From Auanema rhodensis (lineage: Eukaryota > Nematoda > Chromadorea > Rhabditida > Rhabditidae), in assembly GCA_964057225.1 (NCBI GenBank), contig OZ059897.1, positions 21,266,001 to 21,330,000 on the forward strand: a stretch of DNA of 64,000 nucleotides. Direction: 5' to 3'. A model generated the notes under the pieces. That model was not told the DNA's origin. It did not search any database and was given only the letters and a program-made list of their open reading frames with translations. A program made the position numbers and the translations under genes. This document shows positions 1 to 12,262 of the stretch, one piece after another; within the stretch, counting starts at the first letter, position 1; every line of letters starts with the position of its first letter.

Positions 1-351
1 TGAAAATCGAGGATATAAGTGTGAACTTATATCAGTTGATATCTCGGTGCATTTTTAAGCTAGCGCAAATCTGATAACACAGATCGACGCAGCTTAAAAA
101 TCCGCATCGAATGCACTATACTACATCGAGAAACGCTTAATACAAAAATTAGTTATGATCGTTTGAAAAATGATGCATTAGTGTATGTTGAAATTCCATG
201 TACACTCAACATTGCTTCCAAAAACATTTTGACAAAAATTTTTTCGAAAAATTTCAAAATAATTTAGCAAAAAGTAGATGTTTTTAGATTCCTTTTTTTA
301 AGGCAAAGACGATGGACAATGTTATTCAACGAAAAAATTATTTCTTCAGGG
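1..351 (+). repeat. Satellite A, example monomer and its internal layout
   Basis: This copy serves as the reference for the layout. An ATATCA/TGATAT dyad lies near the start (30-43). A nested inverted repeat fills 47-116. A moderately conserved middle follows, then an inverted repeat near 186-213; this copy has TTGAAATTCC where most others have TTGAGTTTCC, which shortens the stem. The last third (about 220-300) is a run of A- and T-tracts roughly 10-14 bp apart, including the perfect palindrome TTTTTCGAAAAA at 240-251. The closing segment is GGACAATGTTATTCAACG, or GGCAATG in a second subfamily. No coding potential is visible. Confidence 0.9.
47..116. other. Nested inverted repeat (potential cruciform) in every satellite A monomer
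   Basis: Outer arms are GTGCAT (47-52) and ATGCAC (111-116). The main stem is ATTTTTAAGCT (51-61) with AGCTTAAAAAT (91-101), 11 bp perfect; the two stems share bases 51-52, so they are alternatives at that edge. Inside it, GCG (63-65) can pair with CGC (88-90), and ATCTG (69-73) pairs with CAGAT (80-84) around the loop ATAACA. The structure recurs at the same offset in all A monomers. Several copies (for example starts 6320, 8780, 10157) carry AGCTCAAAAAT, which leaves one A-C mismatch on this strand but a G-T/U wobble on the other. The final partial monomer stops within this element. Confidence 0.85.
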
Positions 352-535
352 TGAAAATCGAGGATATAAGTGTGAACTTATATCAGTTGATATCTCGGTG
401 CATTTTTAAGCTAGCGCAAATCTGATAACACAGATCGACGCAGCTTAAAAATCCGCATCGAATGCACTATACTACATTAAGAAACGCTTAATACGAAAAT
501 TAGTTATGATCGTTTGAAAAATGATGCATTAGTGT

Positions 536-563
536 ATGTTGAGTTTCCATGTACACTCAACAT
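536..563. other. 9-bp inverted repeat of satellite A
   Basis: ATGTTGAGT (536-544) and ACTCAACAT (555-563) form a perfect 9-bp stem around the loop TTCCATGTAC. The same element is in nearly all A monomers. Some copies (starts 2107, 2809, 4213) read ACACAACAT, which breaks one pair, and the first monomer reads TTGAAATTCC. It is a second potential hairpin about 120 bp after the nested inverted repeat. Confidence 0.8.
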
Positions 564-2457
564 TGCTTCCAAAAACATTTTGACAAAAATTTTTTCGAAA
601 AATTTCGAAATAATTTAGCAAAAAGTAGATGTTTTTAGATTCCATTTTTCAAGGCAAAGACGATAGACAATGTTATTCAACGAAAAAATTAATTCTTCAG
701 GGTGAAATTCGAGGATATAAGTGTGAACCTATATCAGTTGATATCTCGGTGCATTTTCAAGCTAGCGCAAATCTGATAACACAGATCGACACAGCTTAAA
801 AATCCGCATCGAATGCACTATACTACATTAAGAAACGCTTGATACAAAAATTAGTTATAATCGTTTGAAAAATGATGCATTAGTGTATGTTGAGTTTCCA
901 TGTACACTCAACATTGCTTCCAAAAACATTTTGACAAAAATTTTTTCGAAAAATTTCAAAATAATTTAGCAAAAAGTAGATGTTTTTAGATTTCTTTTTT
1001 CAAGGCAAAAACGATGGACAATGCTATTCAACGAAAAAATTAATTCTTCAGGGTGAAAATCGAGGATATAAGTGTGAACTTATATCAGTTGATATCTCGG
1101 TGCATTTTTAAGCTAGCGCAAATCTGATAACACAGATCGACGCAGCTTAAAAATCCGCATCGAATGCCTTATACTACATCGAGAAACGCTTGATACAAAA
1201 ATTGGTTATGATCGTTTGAAAAATGATGCATTAGTGTATGTTGAGTTTCCATGTACACTCAACATTGCTTCCAAAAACATTTTGACAAAAATTTTTTCGA
1301 AAAATTTCAAAATAATTTAGCAAAAAGTAGATGTTTTTAGATTCCATTTTTCAAGGCAAAGACGATAGACAATGTTATTCAACGAAAAAATTAATTCTTC
1401 AGGGTGAAAATCGAGGATATAAGTGTGAACTTATATCAGTTGATATCTCGGTGCATTTTTAAGCTAGCGCAAATCTGATAACACAGATCGACGCAGCTTA
1501 AAAATCCGCATCGAATGCACTATACTACATTGAGAAACGCTTGATACAAAAATTAGTTATGATTGTTTGAAAAATGATGCATTAGTGTATGTTGAGTTTC
1601 CATGTACACTCAACATTGCTTCCAAAAACATTTTGACAAAAATTTTTTCGAAAAATTTCGAAATAATTTAGCAAAAAGTAGATGTTTTTAAATTCCTTTT
1701 CTTAAGGCAAAGACGATGGACAATGTTATTCAACGAAAAAATTAATTCTTCAGGGTGAAAATCGAGGATATAAGTGTGAACTTATATCAGTTGATATCTC
1801 GGTGCATTTTTAAGCTAGCGCAAATCTGATAACACAGATCGACGCAGCTTAAAAATTCGCATCGAATGCACTATACTACATTGAGAAACGCTTAATACAC
1901 AAATTAGTTATGATCGTTTGAAAAATGATGCATTAGTGTATGTTGAGTTTCCATGTACACTCAACATTGCTTCCAAAAACATTTTGACAAAAATTTTTTC
2001 GAAAAATTTCAAAATAATTTAGCAAAAAGTAGATGTTTTTAGATTCCATTTTTCAAGGCAAAGACGATGGACAATGTTATTCAACGAAAAAATTAATTCT
2101 TCAGGGTGAAAATCGAGGATATAAGTGTGAACTTATATCAGTTGATATCTCGGTGCATTTTTAAGCTAGCGCAAATCTGATAACACAGATCGACGCAGCT
2201 TAAAAATCCGCATCGAATGCACTATACTACATTGAGAAACGCTTGATACAAAAATTAGTTATGATCGTTTGAAAAATGATGCATTAGTGTATGTTGAGTT
2301 TCCATGTACACACAACATTGCTTCCAAAAACATTTTGACAAAAACTTTTTCGAAAAATTTCAAAATAATTTAGCAAAAAGTAGATGTTTTTAGATTCCTT
2401 TTCTTAAGGCAAAGACGATGGACAATGTTATTCAACGAAAAAATTAATTCTTCAGGG

Positions 2458-5265
2458 TGAAAATCGAGGATATAAGTGTGAACTTATATCAGTTGATATC
2501 TCGGTGCATTTTTAAGCTAGCGCAAATCTGATAACACAGATCGACGCAGCTTAAAAATCCGCATCGAATGCACTATACTACATTGAGAAACGCTTAATAC
2601 ACAAATTAGTTATGATCGTTTGAAAAATGATGCATTAGTGTATGTTGAGTTTCCATGTACACTCAACATTGCTTCCAAAAACATTTTGACAAAAATTTTT
2701 TCGAAAAATTTCAAAATAATTTAGCAAAAAGTAGATGTTTTTAGATTCCATTTTTCAAGGCAAAGACGATGGACAATGTTATTCAACGAAAAAATTAATT
2801 CTTCAGGGTGAAAATCGAGGATATAAGTGTGAACTTATATCAGTTGATATCTCGGTGCATTTTTAAGCTAGCGCAAATCTGATAACACAGATCGACGCAG
2901 CTTAAAAATCCGCATCGAATGCACTATACTACATTGAGAAACGCTTGATACAAAAATTAGTTATGATCGTTTGAAAAATGATGCATTAGTGTATGTTGAG
3001 TTTCCATGTACACACAACATCGCTTCCAAAAACATTTTGACAAAAACTTTTTCGAAAAATTTCAAAATAATTTAGCAAAAAGTAGATGTTTTTAGATTCC
3101 TTTTTTTAAGGCAAAGACGATGGACAATGTTATTCAACGAAAAAATTAATTCTTCAGGGTGAAAATCGAGGATATAAGTGTGAACTTATATCAGTTGATA
3201 TCTCGGTGCACTTTTAAGCTAGCGCAAATCTGATAACACAGATCGACGCAGCTTAAAAATCCGCATCGAATGCACTATACTACATCGAGAAACGCTTGAT
3301 ACAAAAATTAGTTATGATCGTTTGAAAAATGATGCATTAGTGTATGTTGAGTTTCCATGTACACTCAACATTGCTTCCAAAAACATTTTGACAAAAATTT
3401 TTTCGAAAAATTTCAAAATAATTTAGCAAAAAGTAGATGTTTTTAGATTCCTTTTTTTAAGGCAAAGACGATGGACAATGTTATTCAACGAAAAAATTAA
3501 TTCTTCAGGGTGAAAATCGAGGATATAAGTGTGAACTTATATCAGTTGATATCTCGGTGCATTTTTAAGCTAGCGCAAATCTGATAAAACAGATCGACGC
3601 AGCTTAAAAATCCGCATCGAATGCACTATACTACATTGAGAAACGCTTGATACAAAAATTAGTTATGATTGTTTGAAAAATGATGCATTAGTGTATGTTG
3701 AGTTTCCATGTACACTCAACATTGCTTCCAAAAACATTTTGACAAAAATTTTTTCGAAAAATTTCAAAATAATTTAGCAAAAAGTAGATGTTTTTAGATT
3801 CCTTTTTTTAAGGCAAAGACGATGGACAATGTTATTCAACGAAAAAATTATTTCTTCAGGGTGAAAATCGAGGATATAAGTGTGAACTTATATCAGTTGA
3901 TATCTCGGTGCATTTTTAAGCTAGCGCAAATCTGATAACACAGATCGACGCAGCTTAAAAATCCGCATCGAATGCACTATACTACATTGAGAAACGCTTA
4001 ATACACAAATTAGTTATGATCGTTTGAAAAATGATGCATTAGTGTATGTTGAGTTTCCATGTACACTCAACATTGCTTCCAAAAACATTTTGACAAAAAT
4101 TTTTTCGAAAAATTTCAAAATAATTTAGCAAAAAGTAGATGTTTTTAGATTCCATTTTTCAAGGCAAAGACGATGGACAATGTTATTCAACGAAAAAATT
4201 AATTCTTCAGGGTGAAAATCGAGGATATAAGTGTGAACTTATATCAGTTGATATCTCGGTGCATTTTTAAGCTAGCGCAAATCTGATAACACAGATCGAC
4301 GCAGCTTAAAAATCCGCATCGAATGCACTATACTACATTGAGAAACGCTTGATACAAAAATTAGTTATGATCGTTTGAAAAATGATGCATTAGTGTATGT
4401 TGAGTTTCCATGTACACACAACATCGCTTCCAAAAACATTTTGACAAAAACTTTTTCGAAAAATTTCAAAATAATTTAGCAAAAAGTAGATGTTTTTAGA
4501 TTCCTTTTTTTAAGGCAAAGACGATGGACAATGTTATTCAACGAAAAAATTAATTCTTCAGGGTGAAAATCGAGGATATAAGTGTGAACTTATATCAGTT
4601 GATATCTCGGTGCATTTTTAAGCTAGCGCAAATCTGATAACACAGATCGACGCAGCTTAAAAATCCGCATCGAATGCACTATACTACATCGAGAAACGCT
4701 TGATACAAAAATTAGTTATGATCGTTTGAAAAATGATGCATTAGTGTATGTTGAGTTTCCATGTACACTCAACATTGCTTCCAAAAACATTTTGACAAAA
4801 ATTTTTTCGAAAAATTTCAAAATAATTTAGCAAAAAGTAGATGTTTTTAGATTCCTTTTTTTAAGGCAAAGACGATGGACAATGTTATTCAACGAAAAAA
4901 TTAATTCTTCAGGGTGAAAATCGAGGATATAAGTGTGAACTTATATCAGTTGATATCTCGGTGCATTTTTAAGCTAGCGCAAATCTGATAAAACAGATCG
5001 ACGCAGCTTAAAAATCCGCATCGAATGCACTATACTACATTGAGAAACGCTTGATACAAAAATTAGTTATGATTGTTTGAAAAATGATGCATTAGTGTAT
5101 GTTGAGTTTCCATGTACACTCAACATTGCTTCCAAAAACATTTTGACAAAAATTTTTTCGAAAAATTTCAAAATAATTTAGCAAAAAGTAGATGTTTTTA
5201 GATTCCTTTTTTTAAGGCAAAGACGATGGACAATGTTATTCAACGAAAAAATTAATTCTTCAGGG
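2458..5265 (+). repeat. Tandem duplication of a 4-monomer A block (2 x 1404 bp)
   Basis: Monomers starting at 2458, 2809, 3160 and 3511 match, in order, those starting at 3862, 4213, 4564 and 4915. Shared private variants are GATACACAAATT in the first pair, ACACAACATCGCTTCC with AAAAACTTTTTCG in the second, ACATCGAGAAACG in the third, and GATAAAACAG in the fourth. I noted two differences between the blocks, at 3211 and 3851. The monomer at 5266 repeats the fourth type once more. The pair at 1756 and 2107 looks like an older copy of the first two members. This is typical of unequal exchange. Confidence 0.85.
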
Positions 5266-5616
5266 TGAAAATCGAGGATATAAGTGTGAACTTATATCAG
5301 TTGATATCTCGGTGCATTTTTAAGCTAGCGCAAATCTGATAAAACAGATCGACGCAGCTTAAAAATCCGCATCGAATGCACTATACTACATTGAGAAACG
5401 CTTGATACAAAAATTAGTTATGATTGTTTGAAAAATGATGCATTAGTGTATGTTGAGTTTCCATGTACACTCAACATTGCTTCCAAAAACATTTTGACAA
5501 AAATTTTTTCGAAAAATTTCAAAATAATTTAGCAAAAAGTAGATGTTTTTAGATTCCTTTTTTTAAGGCAAAGACGATGGACAATGTTATTCAACGAAAA
5601 AATTAATTCTTCAGGG

Positions 5617-8428
5617 TGAAAATCGAGGATATAAGTGTGAACTTATATCAGTTGATATCTCGGTGCATTTTTAAGCTAGCGCAAATCTGATAACACAGAT
5701 CGACGCAGCTTAAAAATCCGCATCGAATGCACTATACTACATCAAGAAACGCTTGATACAAAAATTAGTTATGATCGTTTGAAAAATGATGCATTAGTGT
5801 ATGTTGAGTTTCCATGTACACTCAACATTGCTTCCAAAAACATTTTGACAAAAATGTTTTTCGAAAAATTTCAAAATAATTTAGCAGAAAGTAGATGTTT
5901 TTAGATTCCATTTTTCAAGGCAAAGACGATAGGCAATGTTATTCAACGAAAAAATTAATTCTTCAGGGTGAAAATCGAGGATATAAGTGTGAACTTATAT
6001 CAGTTGATATCTCGGTGCATTTTTAAGCTAGCGCAAATCTGATAACACAGATCGACGCAGCTTAAAAATCCGCATCGAATGCACTATACTACATTGAGAA
6101 ACGCTTGATACAAAAATTAGTTATGATTGTTTGAAAAATGATGCATTAGTGTATGTTGAGTTTCCATGTACACTCAACATTGCTTCCAAAAACATTTTGA
6201 CAAAAATTTTTTCGAAAAATTTCAAAATAATTTAGCAAAAAGTAGATGTTTTTAGATTCCTTTTTTTAAGGCAAAGACGATGGACAATGTTATTCAACGA
6301 AAAAATTAATTCTTCAGGGTGAAAATCGAGGATATAAGTGTGAACTTATATCAGTTGATATCTCGGTGCATTTTTAAGCTAGCGCAAATCTGATAACACA
6401 GATCGACGCAGCTCAAAAATCCGCATCGAATGCACTATACTACATCAAAAAACGCTTGATACAAAAATTAGTTATGATCGTTTGAAAAATGATGCATTAG
6501 TGTATGTTGAGTTTCCATGTACACTCAACATTGCTTCCAAAAACATTTTGACAAAAATTTTTTCGAAAAATTTCAAAATAATTTAGCAAAAAGTAGATGT
6601 TTTTAGATTCCTTTTTTTAAGGCAAAGACGATGGACAATGTTATTCAACGAAAAAATTAATTCTTCAGGGTGAAAATCGAGGATATAAGTGTGAACTTAT
6701 ATCAGTTGATATCTCGGTGCATTTTTAAGCTAGCGCAAATCTGATAACACAGATCGACGCAGCTTAAAAATCCGCATCGAATGCACTATACTACATCAAG
6801 AAACGCTTGATACAAAAATTAGTTATGATCGTTTGAAAAATGATGCATTAGTGTATGTTGAGTTTCCATGTACACTCAACATTGCTTCCAAAAACATTTT
6901 GACAAAAATGTTTTTCGAAAAATTTCAAAATAATTTAGCAGAAAGTAGATGTTTTTAGATTCCATTTTTCAAGGCAAAGACGATAGGCAATGTTATTCAA
7001 CGAAAAAATTAATTCTTCAGGGTGAAAATCGAGGATATAAGTGTGAACTTATATCAGTTGATATCTCGGTGCATTTTTAAGCTAGCGCAAATCTGATAAC
7101 ACAGATCGACGCAGCTTAAAAATCCGCATCGAATGCACTATACTACATTAAGAAACGCTTAATACAAAAATTAGTTATGATCGTTTGAAAAATGATGCAT
7201 TAGTGTATGTTGAGTTTCCATGTACACTCAACATTGCTTCCAAAAACATTTTGACAAAAATTTTTTCGAAAAATTTCAAAATAATTTAGCAAAAAGTAGA
7301 TGTTTTTAGATTCCATTTTTCAAGGCAAAGACGATAGGCAATGTTATTCAACGAAAAAATTAATTCTTCAGGGTGAAAATCGAGGATATAAGTGTGAACT
7401 TATATCAGTTGATATCTCGGTGCATTTTTAAGCTAGCGCAAATCTGATAACACAGATCGACGCAGCTTAAAAATCCGCATCGAATGCACTATACTACATC
7501 AAGAAACGCTTGATACAAAAATTAGTTATGATCGTTTGAAAAATGATGCATTAGTGTATGTTGAGTTTCCATGTACACTCAACATTGCTTCCAAAAACAT
7601 TTTGACAAAAATGTTTTTCGAAAAATTTCAAAATAATTTAGCAGAAAGTAGATGTTTTTAGATTCCATTTTTCAAGGCAAAGACGATAGGCAATGTTATT
7701 CAACGAAAAAATTAATTCTTCAGGGTGAAAATCGAGGATATAAGTGTGAACTTATATCAGTTGATATCTCGGTGCATTTTTAAGCTAGCGCAAATCTGAT
7801 AAAACAGATCGACGCAGCTTAAAAATCCGCATCGAATGCACTATACTACATTGAGAAACGCTTGATACAAAAATTAGTTATGATTGTTTGAAAAATGATG
7901 CATTAGTGTATGTTGAGTTTCCATGTACACTCAACATTGCTTCCAAAAACATTTTGACAAAAATTTTTTCGAAAAATTTCAAAATAATTTAGCAAAAAGT
8001 AGATGTTTTTAGATTCCTTTTTTTAAGGCAAAGACGATAGGCAATGTTATTCAACGAAAAAATTAATTCTTCAGGGTGAAAATCGAGGATATAAGTGTGA
8101 ACTTATATCAGTTGATATCTCGGTGCATTTTTAAGCTAGCGCAAATCTGATAACACAGATCGACGCAGCTTAAAAATCCGCATCGAATGCACTATACTAC
8201 ATCAAGAAACGCTTGATACAAAAATTAGTTATGATCGTTTGAAAAATGATGCATTAGTGTATGTTGAGTTTCCATGTACACTCAACATTGCTTCCAAAAA
8301 CATTTTGACAAAAATGTTTTTCGAAAAATTTCAAAATAATTTAGCAGAAAGTAGATGTTTTTAGATTCCATTTTTCAAGGCAAAGACGATAGGCAATGTT
8401 ATTCAACGAAAAAATTAATTCTTCAGGG
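5617..8428 (+). repeat. Satellite A segment with four 352-bp monomers
   Basis: Monomers at 5617, 6671, 7374 and 8077 share three private changes: ACATCAAGAAACG, AAAAATGTTTTTCG (one extra base) and GCAGAAAGTAG. They also carry the TTCCATTTTTCAAGG and GATAGGCAATG form of the tail. They are interspersed with 351-bp monomers (starts 5969, 6320, 7023, 7726) of other subtypes. Sharing three linked variants means the four copies descend from one ancestor that was amplified locally. Confidence 0.85.
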
Positions 8429-9130
8429 TGAAAATCGAGGATATAAGTGTGAACTTATATCAGTTGATATCTCGGTGCATTTTTAAGCTAGCGCAAATCT
8501 GATAAAACAGATCGACGCAGCTTAAAAATCCGCATCGAATGCACTATACTACATTGAGAAACGCTTGATACAAAAATTAGTTATGATTGTTTGAAAAATG
8601 ATGCATTAGTGTATGTTGAGTTTCCATGTACACTCAACATTGCTTCCAAAAACATTTTGACAAAAATTTTTTCGAAAAATTTCAAAATAATTTAGCAAAA
8701 AGTAGATGTTTTTAGATTCCTTTTTTTAAGGCAAAGACGATGGACAATGTTATTCAACGAAAAAATTAATTCTTCAGGGCGAAAATCGAGGATATAAGTG
8801 TGAACTTATATCAGTTGATATCTCGGTGCATTTTTAAGCTAGCGCAAATCTGATAACACAGATCGACGCAGCTCAAAAATCCGCATCGAATGCACTATAC
8901 TACATCAAAAAACGCTTGATACAAAAATTAGTTATGATCGTTTGAAAAATGATGCATTAGTGTATGTTGAGTTTCCATGTACACTCAACATTGCTTCCAA
9001 AAACATTTTGACAAAAATTTTTTCGAAAAATTTCAAAATAATTTAGCAAAAAGTAGATGTTTTTAGATTCCATTTTTCAAGGCAAAGACGATAGGCAATG
9101 TTATTCAACGAAAAAATTAATTCTTCAGGG

Positions 9131-9454
9131 TGAAAATCGAGGATATAAGTGTGAACTTATATCAGTTGATATCTCGGTGCATTTTTAAGCTAGCGCAAAT
9201 CTGATAACACAGATCGACGCAGCTTAAAAATCCGCATCGAATGCACTATACTACATCGATAAACGCTTGATACAAAAATTAGTTATGATCGTTTGAAAAA
9301 TGATGCATTAGTGTATGTTGAGTTTCCATGTACACTCAACATTGCTTCCAAAAACATCAAAATAATTTAGCAAAAAGTAGATGTTTTTAGATTCCATTTT
9401 TCAAGGCAAAGACGATAGGCAATGTTATTCAACGAAAAAATTAATTCTTCAGGG
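9131..9454 (+). repeat. Satellite A 324-bp deletion monomer, copy 1
   Basis: The copy reads AAAAACATCAAAATAATTT where others have a further 27 bp between ACAT and CAAAATAA. The missing piece holds the TTTTTCGAAAAA palindrome and its flanking A-tracts. The copy also carries CATCGATAAACGC. The following monomer (9455) has the private change AAATCTAATAAC. The same combination returns at 12263 and 12587, so the deletion arose once and was copied along the array. Confidence 0.9.
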
Positions 9455-11560
9455 TGAAAATCGAGGATATAAGTGTGAACTTATATCAGTTGATATCTCG
9501 GTGCATTTTTAAGCTAGCGCAAATCTAATAACACAGATCGACGCAGCTTAAAAATCCGCATCGAATGCACTATACTACATTGAGAAACGCTTGATACAAA
9601 AATTAGTTATGATTGTTTGAAAAATGATGCATTAGTGTATGTTGAGTTTCCATGTACACTCAACATTGCTTCCAAAAACATTTTGACAAAAATTTTTTCG
9701 AAAAATTTCAAAATAATTTAGCAAAAAGTAGATGTTTTTAGATTCCTTTTTTTAAGGCAAAGACGATGGACAATGTTATTCAACGAAAAAATTAATTCTT
9801 CAGGGTGAAAATCGAGGATATAAGTGTGAACTTATATCAGTTGATATCTCGGTGCATTTTTAAGCTAGCGCAAATCTGATAACACAGATCGACGCAGCTT
9901 AAAAATCCGCATCGAATGCACTATACTACATTGAGAAACGCTTGATACACAAATTAGTTATGATTGTTTGAAAAATGATGCATTAGTGTATGTTGAGTTT
10001 CCATGTACACTCAACATTGCTTCCAAAAACATTTTGACAAAAATTTTTTCGAAAAATTTCAAAATAATTTAGCAAAAAGTAGATGTTTTTAGATTCCTTT
10101 TTTTAAGGCAAAGACGATGGACAATGTTATTCAACGAAAAAATTAATTCTTCAGGGTGAAAATCGAGGATATAAGTGTGAACTTATATCAGTTGATATCT
10201 CGGTGCATTTTTAAGCTAGCGCAAATCTGATAATACAGATCGACGCAGCTCAAAAATCCGCATCGAATGCACTATACTACATCAAGAAACGCTTGATACA
10301 AAAATTAGTTATGATCGTTTGAAAAATGATGCATTAGTGTATGTTGAGTTTCCATGTACACTCAACATTGCTTCCAAAAACATTTTGACAAAAATTTTTT
10401 CGAAAAATTTCAAAATAATTTAGCAAAAAGTAGATGTTTTTAGATTCCATTTTTCAAGGCAAAGACGATAGGCAATGTTATTCAACGAAAAAATTAAATC
10501 TTCAGGGTGAAAATCGAGGATATAAGTGTGAACTTATATCAGTTGATATCTCGGTGCATTTTTAAGCTAGCGCAAATCTGATAACACAGATCGACGCAGC
10601 TTAAAAATCCGCATCGAATGCACTATACTACATTGAGAAACGCTTGATACAAAAATTAGTTATGATTGTTTGAAAAATGATGCATTAGTGTATGTTGAGT
10701 TTCCATGTACACTCAACATTGCTTCCAAAAACATTTTGACAAAAATTTTTTCGAAAAATTTCAAAATAATTTAGCAAAAAGTAGATGTTTTTAGATTCCT
10801 TTTTTTAAGGCAAAGACGATGGACAATGTTATTCAACGAAAAAATTAATTCTTCAGGGTGAAAATCGAGGATATAAGTGTGAACTTATATCAGTTGATAT
10901 CTCGGTGCATTTTTAAGCTAGCGCAAATCTGATAACACAGATCGACGCAGCTTAAAAATCCGCATCGAATGCACTATACTACATTGAGAAACGCTTGATA
11001 CACAAATTAGTTATGATTGTTTGAAAAATGATGCATTAGTGTATGTTGAGTTTCCATGTACACTCAACATTGCTTCCAAAAACATTTTGACAAAAATTTT
11101 TTCGAAAAATTTCAAAATAATTTAGCAAAAAGTAGATGTTTTTAGATTCCTTTTTTTAAGGCAAAGACGATGGACACTGTTATTCAACGAAAAAATTAAT
11201 TCTTCAGGGTGAAAATCGAGGATATAAGTGTGAACTTATATCAATTGATATCTCGGTGCATTTTTAAGCTAGCGCAAATCTGATAATACAGATCGACGCA
11301 GCTCAAAAATCCGCATCGAATGCACTATACTACATCAAGAAACGCTTGATACAAAAATTAGTTATGATCGTTTGAAAAATGATGCATTAGTGTATGTTGA
11401 GTTTCCATGTACACTCAACATTGCTTCCAAAAACATTTTGACAAAAATTTTTTCGAAAAATTTCAAAATAATTTAGCAAGAAGTAGATGTTTTTAGATTC
11501 CATTTTTCAAGGCAAAGACGATAGGCAATGTTATTCAACGAAAAAATTAATTCTTCAGGG
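9455..11560 (+). repeat. Tandem duplication of a 3-monomer A block (2 x 1053 bp)
   Basis: The trio at 9455, 9806 and 10157 matches the trio at 10508, 10859 and 11210. Both show the same order of tail types. The second member of each has GATACACAAATT; the third of each has GATAATACAG, AGCTCAAAAATCC and ACATCAAGAAACG. Differences include AAATCTAATAAC only in the first trio, and ATCAATTGATATC and GCAAGAAGTAG only in the last monomer of the second. Confidence 0.8.
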
Positions 11561-12262
11561 TGAAAATCGAGGATATAAGTGTAAACTTATATCAGTTGAT
11601 ATCTCGGTGCATTTTTAAGCTAGCGCAAATCTGATAACACAGATCGACGCAGCTTAAAAATCCGCATCGAATGCACTATACTACATTGGGAAACGCTTAA
11701 TACAAAAATTAGTTATGATCGTTTGAAAAATGATGCATTAGTGTATGTTGAGTTTCCATGTACACTCAACATTGCTTCCAAAAACATTTTGACAAAAATT
11801 TTTTCGAAAAATTTCAAAATAATTTAGCAAAAAGTAGATGTTTCTAGATTCCTTTTTTTAAGGCAAAGACGATGGACAATGTTATTCAACGAAAAAATTA
11901 ATTCTTCAGGGTGAAAATCGAGGATATAAGTGTGAACTTATATCAGTTGATATCTCGGTGCATTTTTAAGCTAGCGCAAATCTGATAATACAGATCGACG
12001 CAGCTCAAAAATCCGCATCGAATGCACTATACTACATCAAGAAACGCTTGATACAAAAATTAGTTATGATCGTTTGAAAAATGATGCATTAGTGTATGTT
12101 GAGTTTCCATGTACACTCAACATTGCTTCCAAAAACATTTTGACAAAAATTTTTTCGAAAAATTTCAAAATAATTTAGCAAAAAGTAGATGTTTTTAGAT
12201 TCCATTTTTCAAGGCAAAGACGATAGGCAATGTTATTCAACGAAAAAATTAATTCTTCAGGG
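11210..12262 (+). repeat. 3-monomer A block, first copy (second at 15368-16420)
   Basis: Monomers at 11210, 11561 and 11912 recur in order at 15368, 15719 and 16070, an offset of 4158 bp. Shared rare variants are GCAAGAAGTAG in the first, GTGTAAACTTAT with CATTGGGAAACG and TGTTTCTAGATT in the second, and GATAATACAG in the third. One difference noted is ATCAATTGATATC in the first monomer of the first copy only. Further A monomers of other types separate the two copies, including two 324-bp ones. Confidence 0.85.
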
